Made by a program: the position numbers and the translations under genes. From Kitagawia praeruptora (taxonomy: Eukaryota > Streptophyta > Magnoliopsida > Apiales > Apiaceae), in assembly GCA_037693485.1 (NCBI GenBank), contig CM075352.1, positions 22,130,001-22,194,000 on the forward strand: DNA of 64,000 nucleotides. The letters run 5' to 3'. The notes beneath the pieces are model-generated. The model was not told the DNA's origin, did no database searches, and saw nothing but the letters and a program-made list of their open reading frames with translations. How positions within the stretch are numbered: position 1 is the first letter of the stretch; the number at the start of each line of letters is the position of its first letter. Shown here piece by piece: positions 51,289-61,730 of the stretch.

Positions 51289-53895
51289 GGCTCGCCTTTT
51301 TTCTGTCAGTAGCAAAACTCTTCGTTCTGGTGGAGGTTATCTTTTCCCTAAGTTCGTTCTGATGGAGGTTATCTTTTCTCTAAGTTCGTTCTGGTGGAGG
51401 TTATCTTTCTTTTTACCTACTCGGAAGTTTTGCATGTACACTAGCCGAAAGAAATTGGTTCATCCAGCATTTTAATCAATGAAAATTGTTGTTCAAGATC
51501 GATCGAACACAGTTTGGTCATCAACATTTCCAAACAAGCACACTCTTCTAATCTAGTGGAATCGATTTGTTCAATAATTGTTCATACATTTTACGACTCA
51601 GTTTCTAAAATAACACATGTTACGACAATCTCACCCAAATCATATATTTTAAGATTACAGTAAAAATTTACACCAAAATAACATGTATTTGTTTTTTTAC
51701 CATTAATATGAAGTTGTAAATATAAATAATTTTATTTTGAATTCTTGAAAAATGAAAAATGTACACAAATAATAAATGCCTGTGGCATAGAAAAAAATCT
51801 GTAGATATGAACAATTTATTTATTATTTAATTAATTTTAAAATATATAAGTGCAATGTTAACTTATAATTAATTGTGTTTGTGTGGATAATTTAATCAAA
51901 AACATAGAAACATAATTTATAAGATAACCGCATAAAATTTGTACTACAAAGATTGATCTACTAATTTTTTATAAAATTATTGTTAAATTAAATAGTTAAA
52001 CACAGTTTATTTTTCTAACCATATTCAGTCTTTGGAACCCGTCGCGTCTTGCGCTAGATAGTAATTTGAACATTATTATAGTTTTCTCTAATACATCATG
52101 AATTACTTTTGTATAATGGCATTTTTCTAGTACCTTGTCTTATTAACATACCATACTATAAATCTTATTAAAAAATATTTAACTTTTCGAATGTACTTTA
52201 TTTTATAATTTAAAGGTTTAAATCATTAATAATATGTGACTTTCTTTTGTTAGGGAATAAGATGTGATATGTGACTTGTGTGTACAAATATTTATTACAT
52301 GATAATAATTGTTTTTAGCTAGAATATATTGAAAATACAAGTAACTTTTTAAAAGAATATCTATTTTGATTTTTGAACAAGTGTTTAATAGCGTACTTTA
52401 TCTACTTTTTTTAAAGAGTAATGATTTTTTTGAAGAAAAATTAATAGAATAATGGTATTGTCAAACTATTGTTTCGAATATTTTTGTAATTTTAAATAAT
52501 AATTTGTTTATAGATTTTATTGAAAATTTTACCGTTTGTAATAGATTGTTTGGATGTTAAAAATGAAAAATAAAATAAAAATTAAATGATTAATAAGATT
52601 ATTTGCTTAAATTTTAATGTTACATAGCTTAAATTTTAACGTTTATTTAACATTTGATATAAAATATGGAGTGACATTTTAAAAAGAATCATCTACTGAA
52701 GAGAAATTTACGAAACATATATATTTATCTGTAACAAATATAATTATAAATCTTAGTTAGAAAACTAAAAATGAAATTACGTAAAAAAAAGAAGATAATC
52801 ATTGAAAATTAATGACATGTTCAAAATAATTCTACCATAAAATCAAATTTATCTAAAATAAATGATTATGTAGTATAAACAAATTCAAAATTAAATTTTT
52901 TGTTCAAGTTTTACATGTTAATTTTTTTGAAAGTTTAAATATTCTTAATAATTTACATTATAATCAAATTTTATTTAGAACATTCCGAAAAAAAATTATA
53001 TTTAAATTTTTTGATAAGATTTTATGATAGAATCAACTATTTTCTCCAATTCTAGGTTCTTTGTAAAATCATGACCATGATACATGTCAATTGAAATTCA
53101 AGTATATTTTAGATTTCTTCTTAAAGAAAATGCTATTTAAAAAATCAAAAGTAAAAAAAAAATTGAAAAGGTAAATTTTAAAAAAGTAAAAGATCGTGTT
53201 TGGCAATTAGCAATTAGTTAAAACGAATTTAATTAATTGTTTCGCATGAAAATGTTTGGTAATTAGCTATTCGAATTAGTTTTCTTACCTTTTTAACTAG
53301 ATACATCTACATTATTCTAATAAAAAAATCATGTAATTAATTTTTTGAAAATTATTTTATTGAGTCTAGATCTTTATTTCAATCTATTAATTATCAAACA
53401 CACATATTAACAAATTTATTTGATAAATCATTAAACCTTAATCTAGCTCAAATCTCTGATTTTAGTCTGAATCTCTAACTTGTAAATAGGATAAAATTGT
53501 TTGAAAGACTAGGATATGCAATCAGAGACCTTGCCCGGTTTTCTGACTTAAAAAATGACATGCGGTGTGGAAAATGTTTCATTATCTTCTTACATCTTTT
53601 GCATATTTACTATAATAATAATATACTAATACTCTACTGTATAAAAAAAATGAATGGCCCACTGACAGTACAATAATTTGCATTATTATTACATGTAACG
53701 TATCTACATATAGAACTGCTCAAGCCCCATGTTCATTTCTGTTATCTGTCCAAACCACTTCAGTTCTTGCCCTGCTATCAACAATCTTACCAACTGGACT
53801 CTCAGTCTCCATAAATTCACATATAAATATCTGGGTTTTACTAAAATTCTGATCTTTTTCGTGGGTTTGTAACGTTTCTTAAGTTCTTGGTTGAA
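51289..53895. other. AT-rich spacer and KUP12 promoter side
   Basis: No gene recognised. A 32-bp unit ('ttcgttctggtggaggttat' plus 12 nt) is repeated three times at 51321-51416. The final few hundred bases should hold the KUP12 promoter and 5' UTR. Confidence 0.45.
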
Positions 53896-56800
53896 ATGGA
53901 TGATGATGGGATTGAAGATGGCAACAGCAGTGCAAGATTTGCCGGAAGTAGCGTCGGAGGCGGCGAGTTCCGGTGGGTGGACGGAAGTGAAGTGGACTCA
54001 GAATCACCTCCATGGTCACTTGATGAAGATGTGAGTGTTAATAAAGAAGATTATGGAAGCTCTATTAGGAGAAGATTGATCAAGAAACCAAAGAGACTTG
54101 ATTCTCTTGATGTTGAAGCTATGGAGATTGCTGGTTCTCATGGTCACCATAATAAGGTGAGATTTTTTAATTATTTTTTTGTTTTTGTTTCAATCTCTTG
54201 TTTTTGTTGTCAAATTGAATTATATATTTATTTGTCGCATTCAAATATAGTCAAGCATTAACACTTCCTTGTACACTTGATACAAATTAGATTGCTTCAT
54301 TAAAAGATATGGCTTATAGTTTACAAATATGAGATTCACCGAATACAATTAAATTGCACTGGAAGTACATATCAAGAAACTTATTTGTTGCGTTTAGTTG
54401 GGGAGAATGAATTGGGGACTGGGGAAGGGATGGAATGAAGTTGTGAACTAAACTAAAAAGAAAGGAAGAATGTAAAGAAGATGTAGTGTAAAATGATGAG
54501 GGAGTGCAAATTTTTTGTGAAACTTTTTATGAAGGAAATGTGTAGGTTGGAGAATGGAGTAGTCATCCTCAAATTGGTGGTTTCAGCCTAGCTTTGAGGT
54601 GTAGTTTAAATTTTTAGGACTTGGATTTGGGAAAGGAATGAATATTATTATTGTTTACCCTTAGAAGAGTACAAATTTCATTCCATTTCCTCGCAATATC
54701 ATTCCCTCCAACCTAAGTAGTACTAGATGGAACAGCAGGCTTGACTGTTTGTAGATTTTGTCGTGTAAAGGGGTTTATAAACATATACGTTTATATTAAA
54801 ATCCTTTTGGCCTTAATATTGATATTTTTTTCTTGTAAAAAGTTTTTAAAATTTGAGACTTTTTCTATCTGGACTATTTGCTATATACATAGTATCACTC
54901 TATTATAGATAATCATTGATAGGATCATCCCCAGGTTTTCGAATTATTTGTGTTTAAAAAGTAATCTTTGGTTGTTATTTAAATTTAATGGTGATTCATA
55001 GCCAAGTTTTTTTATTGTTTATGGTTTGTCCTAGACTCCTAGTAGAGTTGATGCGGAAGTCTATATAATTAGAATTATGAAATTCAGATATCAGAATTTT
55101 GCTTTTAAGTATTCTTGTTTTTCTTTTCTTATTAAATTATTATTATAATTTTTTGAAACCTAATTGCTAGAAGCCACTATCATTGAGAGTTGAGAATCAT
55201 TTTAAAAGATGGCTAATTGGTTATGTAATCAAGCAACGTAGCAATTAAGCTAACGAGTAACTTGAATTTGTTTTTTTTTTGGGGAGGGGAGGGGGGGGGG
55301 GGGGATGTGAGCATATGTGAGCTACAGAGTTTGTGTGATTTGCTGCACTGTCATGTCTTAATTTATTTCAGCACTTCATTGGATCAGGATGATTCTACTT
55401 GGCGCACTCTTGCATTGGCATTTCAGACACTAGGTGTTGTATATGGTGACATGGGCACAAGCCCTCTCTATGTTTTTACCGATGTGTTCAGCAAGGTGAA
55501 CATCAAGTCAGATGTTGATGTCCTGGGAGCATTATCACTTGTAATATACACAATTGCTTTGATACCTTTAATAAAGTATGTCTTCATCGTGCTCAAAGCT
55601 AATGACAGTGGTGAAGGTATTAGTTTCTTGGTCCAGAATCTTTCATAGCATTGGTTTGTTCATAGGTTTGATTTGCATCCTGAACTTAATATGCAGGAGG
55701 AACATTTGCACTATATTCATTGATCTGCAGGTATGCAAATGTTAATCTTCTGCCAAATCGTCAGCCGGCTGATGAACAGATCTCTAGTTTCAAGCTCAAA
55801 TTACCCACTCCGGAACTGGAGAGGTCTTTAAATATAAAAGAAGTACTGGAACAGAATTCCTCCTTGAAAACACTTCTCTTGCTCCTGGTTCTTATGGGAA
55901 CATCCATGATTATTGGGGATGGTATTCTTACACCAGCGATATCAGGTAGTGGTTTATTTTGAATTTCATACATATTAGAAGCCTAGAAGTTCGTACTTTT
56001 GGAGTGCGGTTCAAGAGCATATAGTGTCAATGGATAGGAGTGCATTATGTATAACATGAATAAAAGTGTGGACCTATGATTATTCTTAGCGTAATTCTCA
56101 TGAGTTAGGACATTGAGAGTCGCTTTCAGACATGTATAAACATCTTATAATTGGTGAGGTTTTATTTTCAACTTGTACCGGGATTTAAGAATATCTTTCT
56201 TATCCACTAAAGGTTGAACTGTCGAAGAACAAGACTCAAGAAGAGCCGCAAATCATATGAGTATATTTATTGAATATTAATGTGCCTTGTAAGATGACTA
56301 AAAGCATCTCTTGGTCTATCCTCATGGTTAAATTTAGATGTCCTATCATCAACAACATTTCTTAATAAAAAGGAGTTCGGCCTTCGTGCTATCCTAGTTC
56401 TGAAGGGGCACAAAAGTACTTCCTTGCAGGCATAATAACCCTCTGTCGCTATCAAGTTACTGCACTTCCATATATAATAATCCAAAGAACCTTATAGTGC
56501 TGTCTTAATATGCACCCTCCAGATTTTTTGATTGATATTTAATTGCAGCCTTCTTGAGCTACGAAATGTACTCATTAGACATACGAAATGTACTCATTGT
56601 CTAGTTTCCCTGTTGCAGTCATGTCTGCTGTGAGTGGTCTTCAGGGCAAAATACCAGGGTTCGACACAAGTGGGTAACTTTCTTATAATATTTTTTCACA
56701 TTTTTAAGCAAAAATCCGGATCCTTATGTTTGACCTACGATTCTACTTAATGCATACTTATACTGTTCTGATCTCCCCTAGTACCAGTATAAATGTAAAT

Positions 56801-59382
56801 AGGCCAAAAATCAGTCAAACTGTAGAATGTTCTAATTCAAAAATGGTGCTGATGTACTAATTTTCACATAAATAATAATTTTTTTGTCAAATGTCATAAA
56901 ACATGTCGGCTATTAACGCGAACAACAAGCAGTAATATTTGCATTAAGATTCTTGTCTGATTGCCTTTTTCCAACAGATGCTCTTGTTATGGTTTCAATT
57001 ATCATCCTCGTCGGACTGTTTAGCATACAGAGATTTGGGACTAGCAAAGTGGGTTTGACCTTTGCTCCTGCTCTTGCTTTGTGGTTCTTTAGTCTGGGAG
57101 CTATTGGTATTTACAACATATTTAAGTACGACACTTCAGTTGTAAGGGCAATCAATCCAGTTTACATCTATATCTTTTTTAAGAATAATTCTGGCAAGGC
57201 ATGGTCAGCTCTTGGTGGTTGTGTCCTATGTATTACAGGTATTTTGAGGTGCTCTGTGTTATTTTTTCAGCCTTTAAGTTTGGATTTGCATTTTGTTCCC
57301 CAAAGTTAAAATGATGATGACAGAAACTGGGTAAACATATTCGAGCACTTCTATGTCACTCCTTTGTAATCAGTATTGTCCTTACATATCACACTAATAA
57401 TTAATATATAAATATTTGTACACTATCTATTGTTTAGATTCTATATCTGAACACAGAAGATAATTTGTAATTGCAGGTGCCGAAGCAATGTTTGCTGATT
57501 TAGGTCATTTCTCTGTACCTTCTATACAGGTCTTTCTACTCTCTTTCTTCATTTTGTAATTTTTTTTTTCTGTGAACATTTAATTCTTAATTAAGGAAGG
57601 AACATTCTGCATCCTTAATAGTTTAATATGTGATCTAAATACTAATTTCTGCAGATTGCCTTCACCTTTGTGGTGTTTCCCTGCCTTCTTCTAGCTTATA
57701 TGGGTCAAGGTGCATATCTGATGAATTACCCCAACTCAGCCAACAGGATATTCTATGATTCTGTGCCAGGTAATTTTTGCTAAAATGTAGCTTCTCGCAT
57801 TTCCTTTGATTCTCCGTATGTTTTTAAATTTGAGATGAAATTTATCTTTCATTTGTGGTCATTGTATCACTTACACACGGGTGGAAAAACAGATGGTCTT
57901 TTCTGGCCAGTTTTTGTGATAGCAACTGTTGCTGCCGTAATTGCCAGCCAAGCCATGATATCTGCTTCATTTTCATGTGTGAAGCAATCCATGTCGCTTG
58001 GATGCTTTCCAAGGCTGAAGATAGTTCACACCTCAAGGAGACTTATGGGCCAAATTTACATCCCTGTCATCAATTGGTTTCTAATGATCATGTGCATTCT
58101 TGTGGTTGCCACCTTTAGGAGCACAACAGACATAGCAAATGCATATGGTGAGTTTTCTTTGCTTTGGAATGCTCTATTTGACTTTGGTGAAATAACAGAT
58201 ATTCTTTAACAGTTTGACATGTGCACTACTTTTTGTTATTCAATAAAACCTTGAATCTTTGCAATAAAATTTAGCTAACCAAATCTTAGAGGGCATATAG
58301 AGTCACTTTAACAAAGTTTTATTCAATATATTGTAGGTATAGCTGAAGTTGGAGTCATGATGGTCAGCACCACTTTGGTGACGCTGGTTATGCTTCTTAT
58401 TTGGCAAACCAACTTGTTTCTGGCACTGTGTTTCCCTCTTGTATTTGGATCAATTGAGCTCCTATATATGTCTGCCGTTCTTTCAAAAATCATGGAGGGT
58501 GGTTGGTTGCCACTGGCATTTGCTTCTTGCTTCCTCTGTGTGATGTACACTTGGAATTATGGAAGTGTACTGAAGTACAGAAGCGAAGTCAGAGAAAAGA
58601 TCTCGATGGATTTCATGTATGAGCTTGGCTCCACTCTCGGGACTGTGAGAATCCCAGGAATTGGTCTGTTATACACAGAACTGGTACAAGGCATCCCCTC
58701 CATACTTGGGCAATTCCTATTGGACCTTCCAGCAATTCATTCTACCATTGTCTTTGTGTCCATCAAGTATGTTCCAGTACCCGTTGTTCCTCAGGAAGAA
58801 AGGTTTTTATTTCGTAGGATTTGCCCAAAAGACTACCATATGTTCAGATGTGTTGCTCGATATGGTTATAAAGATGTCAGAAAGGAAGATCACCATGCAT
58901 TCGAGCAACTTCTAGTCGAGAGCCTGGAAAAGTTCTTGAGAAAAGAAGCTCATGAATATGACTTGGAAAGCAGTCTCATTGAAGTGGATCAGTACGATAG
59001 CATTTCAGTGAAGTCAAGAGAACCCGCAGATACTTTGGAGGAGCTTACAATACCATTAATGCATGATCATAATTCTGAAAATGCAGAAACTACTACAACA
59101 GAAGGAGGTATAGTGGAATTACTACCATCTAGTTCAATACCTGAAGAGGAAGATCCAAGCTTGGAGTACGAGCTGTCAGCTCTTTGGGAGGCCACAAATT
59201 CTGGATTCACATATTTGCTTGGTCATGGTGATGTAAGGGCAAAGAAGAACTCATTATTTATCAAGAAACTGGTTATTAACTATTTTTACGCATTTCTGCG
59301 AAGAAATTGCAGAGGTGGTGCTGCAGTTATGAGGGTACCACATATGAATATAATTCAAGTGGGGAAGACCTACATGGTTTAA
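53896..59382 (+). CDS. KUP12: HAK/KUP/KT potassium transporter, KUP12-like
   Basis: Multi-pass K+ uptake carrier. Nine exons: 53896-54156, 55388-55616, 55697-55945, 56619-56669, 56978-57238, 57477-57529, 57655-57769, 57893-58147 and 58337-59382. They total 2520 nt, or 839 aa, close to Arabidopsis KUP12. I chose the ATG at 53896; an in-frame TTG nine bases upstream is not a likely start. The N-terminus has RWVDGSEVDSE and KKPKRLDSLDVEAMEIAGSH, features of the KUP7/KUP12 branch. The family signature GVVYGDMGTSPLY is at about 103-115, followed by ADEQISSFKLKLPTPELER, GTSMIIGDGILTPA, WSALGGCVLCITGAEAMFAD, the hydrophobic segments, and a long hydrophilic C-terminal tail ending GKTYMV. No break. 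Intron 1 holds a foldback element and a G-rich tract just 5' of exon 2. Confidence 0.95.
54388..54725. mobile_element. foldback MITE-like segment in KUP12 intron 1
   Basis: The left end 'gcgtttagttggggagaatg' and right end 'cattccctccaacctaag' are imperfect inverted copies; the interior is purine-rich (gggatggaatgaag) opposite 'cattccatttcc'. No ORF. A clear target duplication was not found. Confidence 0.45.
55276..55306. repeat. G-rich tract with quadruplex potential
   Basis: A run of GGGG, GGGGA, GGGG and a 12-G block on the plus strand, about 80 nt upstream of KUP12 exon 2. Confidence 0.6.
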
Positions 59383-60197
59383 TTGATGCAACAACATTTT
59401 TCTGTGCATTGAAAGAATCCATATAGAAGAACTGTGTTTATTCTCCATTATCGTTTTTATTATGGAGGACCTGATGTAGATTTTATCTATACTTTCTTCT
59501 TTAATATTTGCAGCTTGTGACTGCACTTGTAGCATTTGCATAATTGCAACAACACTCTTGGTAGCTACAACTGGCAGCTTACTTGCTATTTGTGCATGAT
59601 TACGGCCAGGTTTACTTGTGGGGATCTGGGTTCTTTTTTATACTGGAATATCTGAAGGTGGAAAGGATTTGTGACTGAGGTTTCTTTTTATTTTCTAATA
59701 TATTTTAACTTTTAAAGAAAATGAAATATTTTAGGAGTTGCTGAAAATTGTAGGAATTCTAGTTCTTAGAATTATTTAAAGAATTAGGATTGCTAGAGTT
59801 TTCTATTCCTTTTTTTTAAAAAAAAACTGTATTTTTTTCCCAACGAGCATGTTGAATTTATTTTATTTTGTGATTTTTTGTAATCATATCATTTTTTATC
59901 ATGACTCATTCACTCCACGTGTCCTGATGTCCCGGTTGACCTGCAAGCTACAGTGATGCTATCAATTGGTATTGTCTTTGAAATATGAAAATGTTTTTAA
60001 AATTTAGTTAGAAACTTATGTTAAAATATTAATTACTTTTTTTTTTGCTAAGTATATTAATTACTTATCTCACACTCACATACTCAAATAAATATCCCAT
60101 CTGAAATTCTCCACATTTTTCTGAGAAAGAAATATTTATTTTTCTAAAATAAACACTCTTCTCAACATTAAAAAAATTTAAAAAAAACATCGATAAC
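59383..60197. other. KUP12 3' region
   Basis: Contains the expected 3' UTR just after the stop, then AT-rich sequence. No second gene seen. Confidence 0.45.
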
Positions 60198-60281
60198 CAA
60201 GATGTACTTTGTTTGGTTCGAAAAGGCCAATCAAGTTCTAAAATATTGATTGGTCTTTTCGAACCAAACAAAGTACATCTT
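60198..60281. repeat. 35-bp hairpin with 14-nt loop
   Basis: Left arm 60198-60232 (starts AAGATGTACTTTGTTTGG) and right arm 60247-60281 (ends CCAAACAAAGTACATCTT) are perfect complements except for one C/T change that would be G:U in RNA. Loop 60233-60246. Could be a MITE remnant or a small-RNA hairpin. Confidence 0.75.
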
Positions 60282-60766
60282 CTAAAATATTTATTTAGCA
60301 AAAAAAAAAAGTTCTAAAATATTTCATGAGTAGAACGAGCTACATTTTAATTCTATTTTTCAAAAATACTCATGTTACAATCTTTGCAATTCCAAATGCA
60401 ACATTTACAAGCAATATTTATAATCTGATTTACAATTTTTTTGTAACATGCTCTGCAACTTTAGTTAGTATTTTTAAAAATATTTTTAAAAAAATTAATA
60501 TTTTTGTAAATATCCCTTAATAATTTACTTTATAGTTTATACTAGTATTTGTTTAAGAAAGATGGCCATGTAACAACATCAAGGGACAAGTTGCTAAAAG
60601 TTGAACTGTGATGATTTGGCCTGGCCCAGCAGTCTTTTTTTGGCTAACTTGGACCACCAAAGTTATAAAAGCATTATACAGTTTTAAATCTAGCGAATAT
60701 TCGGAGTATAATTTTTTTTTTACATTTTTTAACTTATTTTTTTGACAAAACTTTAATTTCATTCCA

Positions 60767-61375
60767 TTAAATTAAAACAAGTCTAGTCGGGACAAACTCC
60801 CAACTGACAATGCAATCGGGTTGATAAACAATAAAACGAGCTAAACAAATAGCCGCATTGTTTCCAGACCGCTTAACATACTGAATCCAATGATTCTTAC
60901 AACCGAAATTGAATACAAAGGCTTCTCGATTAATCCAGCCTACATCAGTCCCGAAAATGGTAATTTCACAATTGACCTTCACAATAGTTCCATGGTTGTT
61001 GCGGTGTTCAGGCGACTCAGTTGCAAAAACTAAGCAATGAGGAACAAGACTCCTCGAATAATGAACAACTATAATTTGTGAAAGGTGAGCACATGCGATC
61101 GCAACTGTTCCAAGCATACCCCAGCTATCTACATGCCGGGAGCCAGCTATAGACATGCCGAAAGTATCAACCATACCCCAGCTATCTACATGCCGATATT
61201 CAGCTATAGACATGCCGAAAATATTAATGATGCGGTAATCCAGATCTCCCAAAACTCCATCCGAATCATTTTCATTGATAACACACAAAGACATAACAAC
61301 CACAAATAAAACAACGCAGAACAACCCAAACAATTGGGTACTTAAACACACGCCAACAGGCGAGACGGGATACAC
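60767..61375 (-). pseudogene. ORF resembling a retroelement RNase H fragment, with internal repeats
   Basis: A 202-codon open frame. Its C-terminal part (YVKRSGNNAAICLARF, then PDCIVSWEF) resembles the end of the RNase H domain of plant non-LTR retrotransposons, where a 'RSANEVAHxLAR' motif precedes a W-E-x-P ending. Near residues 50-95 it carries two units, FGMSIAEYRHVDSWGM and FGMSIAGSRHVDSWGM, encoded by the GGCATG...ATAGCT motif pair. The first 35 residues are hydrophobic and may be chance. The upstream minus-strand sequence to 61730 looks UTR-like (CT-rich with CCGGCGG). Probably a LINE or captured fragment; not a confident host gene. Confidence 0.35.
61108..61216. repeat. second copy of the GGCATG...ATAGCT motif array
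   Basis: Reads on the minus strand as alternating 'ggcatgtctatagctg' and 'ggcatgtagatagctggggt', two pairs. It matches the array at 44010-44130 in order and spacing style. Confidence 0.7.
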
Positions 61376-61730
61376 TTCAAAAAGTCAAAAATCTCGGATT
61401 GACACCAAATTTTGATATGATGTTAGTCAGGAGATTTTTGAGTCCAAGAAATGTGTTTATTTGATATTTCGAATTCCAAATCAGGGCAGATCTGAAGAAG
61501 AAATTCGAATGGTTTTTCAAAAAATTTGGAAAAATTCCGATTTATGGAGGAAATGAAAGGAATTTGTGAAGGTGGATGAAGGCTTGGTTGGAGAAGGAGG
61601 AGGGAGGGAGAAAAGGAGACCTCCGACCGGCGGATAAACCACCGCCGGAGGGGAATAAACCACCGGACTAAACTTTGGACGAAGAGAGAGACTAGGAGAC
61701 AGAGAGAATTTCAGTGCAGTGTCTTAATTT

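Noticed and set aside
53161..53300. Possible gene in the KUP12 upstream spacer
   Set aside because: Only AT-rich sequence without any open frame or splice-supported coding potential.
55262..55648. KUP12 exon 2 extended upstream as one ORF
   Set aside because: The upstream part is a G-rich low-complexity intron tail; the acceptor at 55387/55388 gives the family-consistent junction.
56660..56675. KUP12 exon 4 donor at GTAACT (56674)
   Set aside because: Using it shifts the frame; the GTGGGT donor after 56669 restores the conserved T-N-A-L-V-M reading.
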